Assembly (NCBI RefSeq): GCF_020085105.1
Contig: NC_058053.1
Span: 13,788,888-13,852,887, forward strand
Length of the DNA stretch: 64,000 bases
Direction: 5' to 3'
Source: Siniperca chuatsi
Taxonomy: Eukaryota; Chordata; Actinopteri; Centrarchiformes; Sinipercidae
In this document: positions 10,701-23,760 of the stretch, one piece after another
Layout: each line of letters begins with the position of its first letter
How positions within the stretch are numbered: position 1 is the stretch's first letter
Notes under the pieces: model-generated
What the model was told of the DNA's origin: nothing
Databases searched by the model: none
What the model saw: only the letters and a program-made list of their open reading frames with translations
Program-made: the position numbers and the translations under genes

Positions 10701-13700
10701 TATTTTTGTTTGTGCTCTTAACAGGACTCTGGCCTTGCCTGTCAGGTATTTCAGTCAAATGTCAGGTTATGCGAGTACAACTGGTGGAAGCCAGCATTAC
10801 CACTTTAATTAAATCATCCAGTCATTGTGAAACATTGGAGTTTCATTTGTCCATACACAAACTGTCCATTCGGCTTTGTTATTGACAACATAGCTATGTG
10901 TTTTAAGTATTAATTTTGGAAATGAAACACATTCTGCATGGACCGGCATGAGGATTTTTATGATGAGAAATTATCAAAACCCAGTGTGTTTTAAATCTTT
11001 TTTTAACAATTTGAAAGGTCTTGTAACATTTTTAAACATTATTGTTTGCCTGGATCACAATCCTTTGGTATTGTTAGCACTATTGTATCTCAAAATAAAT
11101 ACATTTCCTATAGACTTTGTTACCTAATGTTGTAAAGAGGATATTGCCACTTTTCTCCCTTCCCCCGCGCCTGGCATCACTTCTATTTCCCTGGTCGAAC
11201 AGTGGTCTATTCCTGTTTACTGCTGTAAAGGGGTCTCTTTTGACCATCATCTCAGTTGGATATAATTGATTTAGTTTAATCATATCAATGTGTCATATTT
11301 GACATCGATTGAGCAATGTTAAAACGTTATATGTACTACCAGTAAAAAAAACGGTCTCTTAATATTGTTTCAGGACCATGAGTCATTGGCAATAAATGAC
11401 GCAGGGATCTGACCTTGCAAAGCCCACTCCTCTGCTGCTTCCACAGGAGTCCCTCAAGATGCGTGTGGATATGACCTGGCCAAAGTGCTTTAACATGTTC
11501 TCCAGTTCTTGCTCATCCATAGACAAAGGCAAGTTGGAGATGTACAAGTTTGTCGGGTCTTGTTCTTGTTGCTGTATGGTAAAAGAAAGAGAAAGAGGAA
11601 GCCAGAGGTAATATGAAATGCTTGAAACACACCTGGAAAACACAAAAACATTCCTTTGTAGTATCACATTCACAGTGGCTTTAGTAACATGTAAAGTAGA
11701 AGGAGGAAGAGAGGAAGGAAGGAGAAGTTTCCTTGCAATTCCATATAATTCATCTCTGGAAATGGCTAAACATTTAATAGACTTCTAATACGGACCTCAG
11801 TAATGGGGTTATCATGCTTATCTCTTCTTCTTCCTGTCTGTCTCTGTTGGAGGTTTTAGGTAGTAAAGGGTCACTATGAGCAGTGATAAATAGAGATTTG
11901 CATGTAGCCCATGATGTGGCTTAAGGCTCACATCAGCTGATTTCTTGCTGTATTTTAATAGAATCAGCAGAAACATAAGACACTGCTACGAGTCCCTGAG
12001 GAAAGGCCTCTCACCATTAATATTCATCAGCATTGTGTTGTTCAGAGTCAGCTACTGGGACAGGTTGGATTACTAAAAGTAATACAATGACAGAAAAATC
12101 AACATCATTTAAGAATTAGAGGATAATGAATGAGCCACAGCCTGCGCTGCAACAAAACCCAGGGAAGGTTTTTAGGAAGGCAATTGATAAATTATTAATA
12201 ACAGGAAGCTGTTGTTATACATTACTTGATCATTACTTTATGCAAGATGAATTTTGATCTAGTCTTTATTGTCACATAGTTTCTATTTCAGAAGAAATCA
12301 TGCTACATGACTTGTTCAAAGAGGGTTTGAGGGTGAGGTGAATGACCCCATGTTTTATTGATGCAGTAGGACTACCATAACAGCTCCTCTGTTTTAATAC
12401 TGACTCTATTATCACTTGACAGAAATTTGAAAGAAAGAAAACCAACTGTATGTCAGAGAAATGTAGGGACAGAAATATGGCAGTGAGGTAAGAAAACTAT
12501 TAGTGCTTTGAATGGGTCACCACCCATCAGTCAGTCATTAACTGTGACTGATGCACACTTGTGAATGAAAAGCTGATGAAGAGAGGTGTGGCTGGTGGAG
12601 GGGTGTTACTCTTTGCCTTGCTACAGAGACACGGAGTATAAGATTCTGTAAAAATGATGTGATCTACTGCCATCTGACTAAAGGATTCAAACTGGGAATA
12701 GGATGGGTGAATGTAAAATCCAATTCCTAAGATTTATATAACATGTATATACTTTTAAGCTTTACTTATCCAGGGTATATTAGGTTAGCATTTATGCTTG
12801 GTAGGTGCTCAGTTCAGCCTCAGTCTTATCTGTTGACCACTAAGCAGCTCCACTGGGACATTAAGTATCTTCCTCAAGGGCACTACGAATGGTGGTAATG
12901 AGGGATGGGCATGTGCTGCTCTTTCACTTCCCCCACCCAGATTTAGCCTGCTGATCCAGGGATTGGACTGGGACTTTCCGGTATATAAAACAATATAAAA
13001 AATGCTGTTCCTCCATACATTTCATCCACACAGCTTGATAAAACTATCTCAAATAATTGCACGATATACAATTTTGCCTATATTAATAACTTCTTATACA
13101 AATGTGCAATCCCTTGTATGTATACAGAGAAAGGGGAGCATACATAATCAAGTATCACAAGACATTCATTGAAATAACATACAGTAAAAAGAAGGGAAAC
13201 TCTTATCTGGCCACTTCCCACCACCTGTCTTTGAAATAATAATGAAAGAAAGCCCATTGAAGGGTGCCTGGGCAGATAAAAAACAGGAAAAGGGACCTTT
13301 GTCAGAGAGTCCATTAAGCCCAAGCAAGCTTCAGCAATAGTGAGAATAAAGCTGGAGTGAAAGGCTCACACTTTATAATGGCATTTACGTTCCACAATAC
13401 AAAGATTAAACTTTGGCATTCCCCTCAAAGCTGCTTTATTTTAATTAAAAAAGTAAAATGGGTGCACAGAGGCATGTCAAGAAGCTCCACAGATCCCCAG
13501 ACAGGGAAATGAGGCCAGGGGTTCTTGTTCAGTGCTGTATGGGAACACATTTTCCCTGACTGTTACCATAACAACACGCAATTATTTACTTCCTTTTCTA
13601 ATGTCTGAGTGTAGATGCCTAAAGTAATACAGTCCTACTATTATATTGTGAACAAATAAAGTTGGATTTTTAGTGTATTGAAACACTGAATGACTGTCTG

Positions 13701-16700
13701 TCCACACAACACTGGGCACCATCAAAGCAATAGTTCGAACTATTTATTTATCTTGACAATCTACTATAATTTCAACTTGTCCAGTGAAGTGTTTATTTGT
13801 ATTTCCCACAATGTTTTCCAATGTTTTAAAGGTTTAAGTAAAATAATCTTTCAGGGAGATACTAAATGTATGTGTAATGATGCTTTGGAGGGGACAGAAA
13901 TACTAGCCTCCGCTCCTGGACACGCTTACTGTAGAAGCATGTCTACATGGTGGCTCATTTCTCTGGTAAATCAGCCCGCTGTCAGCAACACCAATCTCTA
14001 CACCCTATAGTCTAACTGTTGGTGCCACTAACATGTGAAACCCTTCCAAAGCCTGGCTGGGAGCTGTCAGCTGACAGAATACCTTTGGGAACGATCAATG
14101 ATGTATATAGATGCAACACTTGCAGGGAAACACACACATATACATTATAAACCATAAATGAACACATGAGAACATTTGCTGATGATGCACATGTAAGCAC
14201 TGGGGACAGATTTACAAAGAAAGTGGTGCAGCATAAATGTGCACTGTATTAACACTGTATTAACTATACTATTAATGCAACGGGAGTCAAACAGACTTTA
14301 TAGAAAATGAAAAAGAAATGGAATGAGATGATATGAGATGAGAGAATAAGACAAATGAGAAAGAAGGGGCACCAGCTCAGAGTGCAGCAGCTGGAGGGCG
14401 GAGATGCTGTTGATACAGCAAATGTATCACTAGTATACTACAGTTAAATGCAGTCAAGAAAGAAGTAGTAATAGTAGAAAGAAATAATTTAATATCGTGA
14501 TCTCAAAGTTCTTTAAACCTCAGGTTCAAATTCAAGTTTAATGAACACAAACTGTAACAGCCCGTTGTTTGTTTTTTTGTGGCCCTATTATTTGTGCAGA
14601 CCTCAATGAAATGCATGTGCAATAGGGACAGAGCTGCACATTGCAAACACAAGCAAACTGAGACTTGCAAACTGCAAGAACCTGGTGCACATGGTGTCAC
14701 AACAAAGATTAAGTTTAAGTTGCATGAACAGCCAGATGGTGGAGAAACAGTGTTACTGGGTGACTTGTATGAATGTGCTATCAGAATTAGACTGTAATGA
14801 ATTCCAACCTTTGCCATCTGAGCTTGGACACCAGTGGTCTTCAGGGCAGCCACAGCTTTCTGAGCTGCAGCGGGGCTGTCAAAGTCCACAAAGCCATATC
14901 CTGAGGAGACAAGCAGCACAGTTAGGACAATATTCTTTAGCCAGCACAAATAATGGCTGAGCTTCCGTGTTGTGTGGACTGACCTATGCCTCTCTGTTAT
15001 GGATGTGATGGGCTGTGTGTTCATTAGTGGGTATAACATGTTACTATAACAAAACTTTACATACGTACAGTGTGTTACTATGTGATTTTACAGTACTTAT
15101 TTACTTCTGCATTATATAGGTCTATCTAACTGTGTGTATTTATGTGTACTTTTGTGTGTGCGTGTGGAAGTAGAGGTAGAAGCGTGCTGAGGATGCAGAT
15201 ACCAGTGTGACATTCATGGCTCAGGTCAGCTCTCTGTCCTGGGGGGTACAAACAGGGTGAACCTATAGTACCTAACCTCTACTGCAGCTGCTATATTTAA
15301 CCTATTCAAGCTAAATTATGGTGAATATGTCAGGGCTCTTTCATCTGAAAAATGGGTCACATTGGTACTAAAAGTTTAATGTGAATCCTTGTCTTATTTA
15401 TTACTACAAGTTCTTGATAATTCTGAAATGAGTTAAAAAAAACAATGGCTTTAAAAAATGTTTCTGAAATTGAAGGTCACACAAGGTTCTTGCTAAAGCC
15501 ATCTCTGGCTTCTATCTAAAATTCAGTCAGAGCTTTAACGGTGTCACCTTTCACTGAGAGCCTTTGATTAACTGGCATCTGTATAATCCAGAGGAGAGTG
15601 ACAAAGCATTCTCTTAATCCCATCAGCACTGGAGAGAATCAGTAAGTCCCTCTTTAGTCAGACGGGCAGTCTACTAGAACTGGACCAAGACCAACACTGT
15701 CACTCAACAGAAAGAGGAGGAGTCGGCCACTTCTTCCCAGAAACCACCCACAGCAGTGACACACCAACAGACAAGGGCTGAGGCTTAAAATAACATGAGC
15801 TTGGAGGCAGCTTTAAGCAGCCTGGCTGCCTGTTTCCTGACTTGCCCGGATCATCTGACATCATCTGCTGAATGACATGATGTTTTGAGAGAATTCACAC
15901 AATGGACGTCTACCAATTTTGTGGTAGTGTAGAAGTGATATTCTCTCTTACAGTGAGGTGTTAAAAATCCTGCAGGGCAGTTCATGAGATTTCTTGATAC
16001 ATACTTAATTAGAGGAGATAAAAAAAAAAGGGCGGTGTTGGAAAGGGGAAAAACAACTTCACACACCTTTACATTTGTTTGTAGTCTTGTCCATGATGGC
16101 CTTTGTTGATACAATTTTGCCATACCTAGGGGAGGAGCAGAAAGGGGAGGCATTGTTAGCTGGATTACGTACCAGACAGAGACAGTTATAAAACACAGAG
16201 AGGGAGGGTTGAGCAACAATCTATGACATCATCGTAAAGATATGAGAAACAGGAAGTGGTTTCCATGGAGGCTTGAAAATCCCCACCATGTGGGTGTAAA
16301 GCTAAACAGTCCCTTTTTCTTTAGCCAAACTAAACCACCGTATCAAACTTTATACAGTCACTAAAGTCTCTCTTAGGAGAAGTCGGGTCACTTGGGATTA
16401 TCAAAGAATCCTATTTGTTTATATGGGGAGTCATCTATGTGTAAGATTCGGACATATAATTACTGTTTTAATTTTATATTTAGGAACACTGATGAACTTT
16501 ATACACCTTACAATCTTTTCATGGCACAGTGTTGTCACAGAATACAACTTTTTTTCACTTGTGCTTGTACGTATGTGCAAACCACTGTCTCAAAAAAAAC
16601 ACGGAGATTGTGACATTCAAAAGTCTGGTCTGGTTCATGTCGTTGCCATGGTTTCAACAAAAAAGTCATGGTATGCATGTAGACCACAGGAAAGTACTGA

Positions 16701-19700
16701 GAGTACCATGTTGTTACACTGTAATTTCTTAAAAAATGCTTTGATGTGGGAGCTGTAAAAAAACTGACAGTATTGAGGTGAACAGGTAAAAAACTCCTTG
16801 CTTTGTTTTTACACAAAAAGAGTCTCAATAGCTCATTTTAATTCTTTAACTATGTAGTTTCTAGTGCATATTTTAAAACTGTTGTTTTATTCTTAAAAAA
16901 TCAAATATGTTTCACTACCTCATTTTTACTTTATTTTTATTTAATCTTTATTTAATCAGGCAGTCTCATTGAGATTAACATCACTTTTCCAAGAGAGACC
17001 AAGAATATTCAAAAGAATACAAACAACAAACAGAATCAACACAATAAACAAGGTAATTAATTTAAACAGTTACAAGTTACATTGAAAAGTTCAGTAAGAC
17101 TGTAGTTTGAGGGCAGTTTGCAGTTCATTCCATTTAACAGGTGCATAGTACCTGAAACCAGTTCTGCCAACATTAGTGCGTACATGGGGGATATCTAAAG
17201 TTAGGTAGTTACTGGATCATGTACTGTGGCTACTAAATTTAAATGAGAGAAGAGATGTGAGGTAGTTTGGAAGCTTCAGCAGTAGAGCTTTATAGATGAA
17301 TAACAATGTAATAATGAGATGGCTATTTCTTCTTGACTTTAAGGAACTCCATGCAACTGTGTGATACAGAGAACAATGATGAGTACGAAATCTGTCATTT
17401 GTAATAAGCGTAAAGCACTGTGATACACAGGATTTAACTGCTGAAGTGTTGATGGGGCAGCATGGCAATAAAGTATATCTCCATAGTGAAGGACAGACAT
17501 GAAGGTTGACAATAGTCATCAAACTAACAGAGGTATAGAAAAAACTTGTCAATGGGATAACAAGACTAAATCCTGGGACAGCTGTTTAAAGAAGGCTACC
17601 TCTGAAATCCTCCACACAACTCGTTGGCTTGTGGTTGGTATTTTCCACATGGTCAACTACAGTGGACACATTCAGTCCATAGGCATCATGTTAAAAATGA
17701 CCTATATAATCTACAGTGACAGTGATATAAGCCAGTTGTACTCTGCAGTCAACCAGGAGCATTCTTTAGCCAGGGATTTGGCTAAATGCTAAACTGGGTG
17801 AAAGAGCATGAATTTATGACCTTTCCTTCATCTGAACTCTAATCTCAAATCATGTGTGGCTACAGCACGTTTGCTCTGACACTACCATGAAAATGTAGTG
17901 CATTTACATGTACATGTAGTTACTTAACACACTTTAGGGTTATTCAGTGTGACCCTTCGAGACATTTTGAATGCACAACAACAACAAAAAAAAGGAAGTC
18001 ATGTTTGTCTACAGATTAACATAGGAAGTGATAAAACAGCACATCCTATACTTTAGGTCACATTTGTAGTGTGAGGTACTTCTGTACATTAAAACAAGTT
18101 AAAAAAATATTGCATTTAAGTTGCAATTGCATCTGAGTGAGCTTGAAAACTCTTAAACCAAAAGATCTCGCACTTAAATCCTCAATAAAATAAACATGTA
18201 TGTCACTGCTGAGGCCAATTTCAATACGTAATATATTTCTAAAAAGCCAAAGAATGAATTGGCAGCATTGTGCTGGAAAGTCGGTATCACATTGTGAAGA
18301 TGGGGCCTCAGAAAAAAAGCAAATAAAATCTATGAGGCATCGGGGTGGTCTCTCTGCATGGCAAATATAAAGCATTCAATGCACAAAGAGAGCTGTGCTG
18401 ACAGTATCTCTCTTTTATCCACACACATGATAAATGAAATCTTTGCTGCTGTGCCCCACATGCTGTCAAGTAGCTCACCATTCACACTCTGTCCTTGTGT
18501 GGTCTTCAAGATCATTTTTCATGTCATATTCAAATGAAGCCTGCAATACTGCCGCATTTGTTATAACCTCAAATATATACATAAGAATCCATAGGTGTCT
18601 CACCACACTCTCTGCATGGCCCAAAACTACTCTATTTGTTATAAAAAGCTGATTAAATCTTAAATCCTTTCTTGGAAGATATTTAAACAGACCTGTAGGG
18701 CTCAGTTTGTCATTCAAAGTCATCTCATTAGAAAGGAAGAAAATGTACTATAACAATAAATTACAACAAAGACAAAACAATATAAACTTTCTGATCTTTC
18801 AATACAATAAGAGTGCATTTGTACTTGTAAATGGCATATTTACATCTTACTTTTTCACACCTTATTTGTATTTTAACAATTTTATGTCAAAAAGTGACTG
18901 CCACTGCAAATCTAAACTATACACTAAAACTACGTAGACCAAAAAATCAATAGCTGATCAATAGCTGATAATGATGAGAGGAAGTGTGGTACTCACGGCT
19001 GGCAGAGCTTGACCAGGTCATGGTCTGTGCTTGAAGGAGAGAGGCCTCGGATGTAGAGGTTTGTTTTGCTGAGCTGATCCCAGCCTGCACAGCTACTGCT
19101 GCTGCTGTTGTTGGTGCTGCTGTTGGTGCTCGGGCTGGGTGGAGCCATGGGGTGTGACGGTGTGGCAACAGGTTGCTGGAAAAGGCAAGGAGACACAGAA
19201 AAACTAGGTTGAATTCAAGCTCAGGCTGGGTGGTAATTAAATAATATTGTTTACCGTCCCTCCATATAATTGTAACATGGCTCAAAGTTCTCAAGTCTAA
19301 GTGAATGATATGTCAATTTTCCCCCAAAATGTGCTTAAACTTATTTTTGTTAATATTAGACAATTTGACTCTACATAATTAACATGGTTTTAACTTTTTG
19401 CCATGTGATTGTGAATACATTAAGAGAAACAGTGTTTCACTTCCCACTCTGGCTGAAAGTTTCAAGTTTGTTTCACCTCTGAGCACACAAACGGCATCTC
19501 TTGTGGGTGTGGTTGGGTGTGGTCAGAAGTGTGCTTCTGATGTCACAGTGTACTGGAACACCCTGGAGTACACTTGTACATCACAGCTGTATTTCTATTT
19601 TCTGGAGGTGTTAAGTTATTCTTTAAACCTGTAATAACTGATTTTGCAGCTACTTTGGAGCAACAGAAATAAGCTGTAAACACAATATTGACATATTATC

Positions 19701-22700
19701 ACCTTAAAAAGTTGATATAGTGAAGTTGTTAGCAAATAGTTGCAAATTTACACATCCAGCTGATACGGAGTCACATCAGCATTCATTTGGAGTTGTATCT
19801 CTGGTGACCTGATGTCCAATATTCACTGTCTTTTAGCTCTGTTTTGCTCTCCACCAACTCCTCGGGGAAATTTCTAGTGCTTTAGCTGCAAAAGGTTCCA
19901 CTAGTATGTACACTAGCTAGTCGCTAACTGTGTCTGTCTGCCGATTGGTGCTGGGCAGGTAGAGTACAGTGGGTTGTTAGAGCTTTTTCAGAGCTGAAAA
20001 CAGCTGACTGCTGCGTCTGGAAATGGCGCTGATGAGAACCAAAAACCAGTAAAGTTGCAGGCTGTTAAACCAAAACAATGAATTAAAAGATGCTGAAACA
20101 CTCTGTAGAGCTGAGGGGAACTGCACAGTCGGGAATATCACTACAAGTGACCCCTTTCACGTGCACATCGTCCTTGTCCAAGTCAGGACAAAACAACAAC
20201 TTGCTGCAAACTGTCTGCACTTTTTTGGCTTCAGTATATCTTTGATTTGCTGACAAAATATTAATATTTGAGTGAGCTGTATCATAATATGATGACTGCC
20301 ACTTTTGCATGACATTTCTGCATGAAAATTCACTCCAAGAAAGTCCTGCTGTGTGCCCTCACCAAGTCACTCACATTTGCACATATTAAGGGGGGAAAAA
20401 AGATTAACTGTTTGGACACTCCATCATTAATATCAGGTGGGTTTCTGTCCAGTGTGAGGATTAATATTTTACAGAGCAGTGAGCCATATCTGCAGAACAA
20501 TCTCCATCACACCTTCGCAGTCTGAGTCACAATCAGGGTCCGCAGGGGCCAGTAGTTTGATTTCACACTGCCTCAGGGTGTCGAATAAGCTATTCGCAGG
20601 TCAACATAAACAATAATTTCTGGTGTACCGCCAGACAGCTTAACCATGGCAGTCTCATTAATGAGTAGCTTTTTTACTGTATATGTTCAAAATGGTTTGA
20701 GAGACTTCAAGTATGACTGTGTCTTTTCCCTAATAGTCAAGAAAAAACAATTACTAAGAATTTACTGGTTTTTTGCTCTGAGATGATATAAACACAGTCA
20801 AACAACTGGCAATGTGATTTTCACATGCTATTCAGTTTTGGTTTCACATGTTATTCTAAGTAGGCTATTGCTTATAATAGCTGCAGAGGGCATGTCTATG
20901 CGAGGGCAAGAAGGGAAAAAGCAAAAATCCTTCGGTGATTTTGCAACTGTGTGCTTTATGTTTACAAGATACTGATGTCCTAGTCTGAGAGAGCTGTCCC
21001 CTTCAGGAATTTGTCTTCTTTACTATCCAACACGGCTCACCCCTCCACCCCCCCCTCCCACTGAGGAATCACAAGTTGAGAGGAAGCTGATGGAATCCCA
21101 AGCATGAAGTGGTGACAAGATTGAGCAACCTAAGTCCGAAACTCAGCCTAGAGGATCTTCTCTTGTGACCGACTGGTCAACAACCTCACATAAGTTAGAC
21201 CTACTGTTTGCCAACTGATTGGTGGCAAAAGTCCTCATTTCCTCCACCTTCTACCAGTTAACTGCTCTGTTTAGCATGGTCTGTGTCACCAAGTTAAAAT
21301 TATGAATGTGCTTTCAGTGTATGAACAAAATTGTTCCACAAATTAAAGGTGAAGGAGTACGGCCTCGCTCTTTAGTAGTTGCCACAAAGACAACAGCAAT
21401 AATGTAGCTACTGTTGCTACATGAATATGACAGAAGAGTAGTCAGGAAATCCTTGGTAATTCTTGGAAAACTCAAACAAAACATCAACTCATCAACAGAC
21501 TGAACTATAATAAATGTATTGTTACCAGGAAACATGGATCATAGATTAGACTACAGTGAGGCCAAAAACTTACTAAACATTTATTACCAAAGAAGCGGGA
21601 ATTATTTCCTAAGTTACACTGAATAAAACTTTGGCACCAAATGTGAAACACTATTACTTTGAAACTGGTGTTTCAAAGTAATAGTGGCAGGTACTGTGTC
21701 ATCATACGAGTTCAGTCTTGAGGTATTGAACCTCCTTTAAAATGGAAAGTGTACCTCTCAATCTTCATAGGATTTTCATCCAAACACAAGAAGTAAGACA
21801 ATTACATCTTATTTCTCAGGATCTCCAAAGAATGATTATTGAACGGTGAATGCTGAATAATTAAACATACCCTGAAGAAAATGTAAAGCTCAGGCTGTAG
21901 GGCAGGACATGAGAAAAACAAACACAGCCAATTGTTGGAAATCAATGGGGTTAGAGATAAGGATCTAAAAAAGCTCCATGTTGCAAGTTTATTTAAACCT
22001 TTGACAGTCACTGTCATCACAGTATCGAATGCATTTGTGAGTTGTAAATATGTTAAATAACATGCCAAATAATGACTTTTACTAAACAAAATGAGACATG
22101 CATTATATACATTCCAGTAATAGTTATATAGTAATAGTAATAGTTATTAATATAACATATGTACCATAACACAAGACAAGCCAGACTTTAAAGAGAATGC
22201 CTGCCACAGAGCCCGATCTCCATTTTCAGAGTCTGGGCTTCAGGTGAGTGCAACTTCCCTTTTCTGTGGGACTGAAGAGAAATTTTGTTTTTATACATCT
22301 GCCTGCCTACTCAGATGCAGGACTGTGAGAGACTGTGATGGGGAGAGGACGGCATCTTATCAGCCAGCTCCAGACCAACAGAGCTCGTCATATCCGAGCT
22401 GGAAATACACAGGGCTTCCAGTAAAAGGCCTCGCCCATGGAGCTCTAGCCACAGGATAACAGCATGAGCACGACAGCGTAAAAATGCTTATTCAAATTAT
22501 TTGGCTAAAGGAAGTTTTAAAAATCTATATGTAACTGGGACAAAGTGAATGCATCAGTGGACAATTGGTCATCCATACTTTATAATTCTGTACAATACAG
22601 AGAGACCTAATAAATCAAGCAGATAGGATGTATGAATTACATTTTATGAAATGTATACTCCAAATATTTTAGGTAACCTATGGCTTATTTCACTGAAAGT

Positions 22701-23276
22701 CAGTTTGTTAAAACAGAAACCAACCAAAAGCAAGAATACATACTGTGGGAATTGCAAACGTCTGTTTGGTTGAGTTTGTGTGTGGTGCTTAGTGGTGTCC
22801 ATTGCCAGCTCATGTGTACTTCATTTATAATCCAAAATATGTAATAAGTGATGTGAGCTTAGCCTACTATTTTGCTATGTGGCCAGTATAGCCATTACAT
22901 TAAACATCAACTGAAGTCATAGGCCTGTATCTCTCCAGCAGTTATCAGACCTGGACCACAGCCCGAACAGCAGGTAGGCTTTTCTTAATATGCATAAGTG
23001 GCCTAACTGAATCTTATATCACACACAGGAGCACAACACTGCCATTTCAAATGCCATAGTGTACGTTAGTTCAACCAAAGTTTTCTTTCTGTTAGACCGT
23101 ACAACATACAAGTTTTTTTAGGCTGTGAGCTGTTGTCAAATAAACCTTTTTGCGACTTCCATGAAGTCAGCTTTGTGGACATTATGTCTTAAGGCTGGTC
23201 TCTATATAAATATTTGCGTATTTACCTGTTTGCGATGCGGAGTCCTTAGTGGGTTTCCAGTATTAGCAAAAATCAT
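7670..23276 (-). CDS. rbms1: RNA-binding motif single-stranded-interacting protein 1 (13 coding exons, 395 aa)
   Basis: RBMS1 (MSSP) binds single-stranded DNA and AU-rich RNA and acts in transcription, replication and mRNA stability. The joined exons add to 1188 bp with phases agreeing at every junction, giving 395 aa (human isoforms about 403-406). Order: short start [17 protein letters not shown]; Ser/Asn-rich linker around residues 33-45; RRM1 from about 56, with RNP2 LYIRGL (57-62) and RNP1 KGYGFVDF (about 96-103); RRM2 from about 133, with LYISNL and RGVGFARM; then the C-terminal part with [32 protein letters not shown] and the end [14 protein letters not shown]3 and RBMS2 are close relatives; adjacency to tank and tbr1 supports RBMS1. 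Teleosts may carry two copies (a/b) and I cannot assign which. Introns total about 14 kb; intron 1 is the largest. Confidence 0.95.
7857..7937 (-). CDS. rbms1: rbms1 coding exon 12
   Basis: Acceptor TCATTGTGCAG, donor GTATGT; 81 bp. It encodes [20 protein letters not shown] and TSSVPVE. Confidence 0.93.
8036..8146 (-). CDS. rbms1: rbms1 coding exon 11
   Basis: Acceptor TTCTTCCAG, donor GTGAGA; 111 bp, phase 0. It encodes [20 protein letters not shown] and [17 protein letters not shown]. Confidence 0.94.
8815..8865 (-). CDS. rbms1: rbms1 coding exon 10
   Basis: Acceptor GATGTTCCAG, donor GTAAGA; 51 bp. It encodes [17 protein letters not shown]. Confidence 0.92.
9144..9231 (-). CDS. rbms1: rbms1 coding exon 9
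   Basis: Acceptor TGTCCACAG, donor GTTTGA (weak); 88 bp. It encodes [18 protein letters not shown] and [11 protein letters not shown]. Confidence 0.92.
9337..9386 (-). CDS. rbms1: rbms1 coding exon 8
   Basis: Acceptor TTCCCCCAG, donor GTAAGC; 50 bp. It encodes [16 protein letters not shown] plus a split Gly codon. Confidence 0.92.
9686..9801 (-). CDS. rbms1: rbms1 coding exon 7
   Basis: Acceptor TCGCTTTAG, donor GTAAGT; 116 bp. It encodes [17 protein letters not shown] and [13 protein letters not shown]. Confidence 0.94.
10365..10444 (-). CDS. rbms1: rbms1 coding exon 6
   Basis: Acceptor AATTTCAG, donor GTAAGA; 80 bp. It encodes [18 protein letters not shown] and IKTPAGVP, the end of RRM2. 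Confidence 0.94.
11414..11571 (-). CDS. rbms1: rbms1 coding exon 5
   Basis: Acceptor ACCATACAG, donor GTCAGA; 158 bp. It starts [14 protein letters not shown] (RNP2 of RRM2), then [12 protein letters not shown] and RGVGFA (RNP1). Confidence 0.95.
11572..14808 (-). other. rbms1: rbms1 intron 4, with an old repeat fragment near 12760-12975
   Basis: This is non-coding. The part around 12860-12975 (CTTCCTCAAGGGCACTACGA through CTGCTGATCCAGGGATTGGA) looks like a decayed piece of a common fish repeat with a CTTGCTCAAGGGCAC core. The family is uncertain. The rest shows nothing I can name. Confidence 0.4.
14809..14900 (-). CDS. rbms1: rbms1 coding exon 4
   Basis: Acceptor TCTCCTCAG, donor GTTGGA (weak but in phase); 92 bp. 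It encodes [17 protein letters not shown] (RNP1) through QAQMAK. Confidence 0.93.
16067..16125 (-). CDS. rbms1: rbms1 coding exon 3
   Basis: Acceptor CCCCTAG, donor GTGTGT; 59 bp. It encodes [19 protein letters not shown] of RRM1. Both phases fit the neighbouring exons. Confidence 0.95.
16930..17520 (-). mobile_element. Degraded LINE 3' fragment (L2/CR1-like) in rbms1 intron 2
   Basis: Read on the minus strand, broken frames give pieces typical of the C-terminal end of fish L2/CR1-type reverse transcriptase proteins: [12 protein letters not shown], then [11 protein letters not shown] and [17 protein letters not shown], and finally [16 protein letters not shown] and [11 protein letters not shown] short 3'UTR follows and ends in AT-rich tandem units (GATTAAATAAA-like) at 16933-16960, as L2-type elements do. 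Frameshifts and stops show it is dead, and the 5' part is missing. It lies in the same orientation as rbms1. Confidence 0.75.
17521..18996 (-). other. rbms1: rbms1 intron 2, remainder
   Basis: This is AT-rich and non-coding. Open frames here are short and match nothing I know. Confidence 0.5.
18997..19175 (-). CDS. rbms1: rbms1 coding exon 2
   Basis: Acceptor CCTTTTCCAG, donor GTGAGT at 18996-18991; 179 bp. It encodes HPMAPPSPS, the Ser/Asn-rich linker, [15 protein letters not shown] (RNP2 of RRM1) and DLVKLCQP. Confidence 0.95.
19176..23225 (-). other. rbms1: rbms1 intron 1
   Basis: About 4.05 kb without recognisable coding sequence or a named repeat. First introns of transcription-related genes often hold enhancers, but nothing specific can be shown here. 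Confidence 0.5.
23226..23276 (-). CDS. rbms1: rbms1 coding exon 1
   Basis: ATG at 23276 to donor GTAAAT at 23225. It encodes [17 protein letters not shown], 17 codons, phase 0. It resembles the human RBMS1 isoform start beginning MIF and ending in YRKQ, which supports this first exon over an internal Met in exon 2. Confidence 0.85.
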
Positions 23277-23760
23277 CCTCAATTCGATGGGAGGGTAGTT
23301 TTTTTTCAGTTAAGCTACAATTTTCTAGCGAAATACATAAAACTCCTCGTATAAGTAGAAAATTATTTGACGTGGATATCCTCTTTACTCCGATAAAGGG
23401 CACAAAAATAGGATTCTATACATATTAGCTGTATACATGTCCTTATTGTCGTCGACTATCCGGCAACAGAAACCTCCGTAAATTGTCCCAACTTCGATTG
23501 CCCAGCCCAGTTTGTTTGACTGGCTTCATTGATTTGCACTCAGCGCTGCGCAGGACAGGACTGACGCTGCCACGGTGGGGAGAAACCACTCGACCCTTTG
23601 GTGTAGGGGTGAACTTTTAACAGTGTTCCCAAAATACATAACAATTTGCATTTGTTTGCTCCAATGAAGATTTAAAAGTAGATTTTTTTTAATTCGAAAA
23701 AATGTACCTCGGCATTTACGATAATCTACACTGTCCTTGTTATCTAAACACATGATTTAA
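23277..23760 (-). promoter_or_regulatory. rbms1: rbms1 5'UTR and promoter region
   Basis: This lies immediately upstream of the rbms1 ATG. It has more CpG than the flanks near 23330-23560. The transcription start cannot be fixed. The human gene also uses another first exon (start MGKVWKQ); I searched up to tank and did not find an equivalent. Confidence 0.4.
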
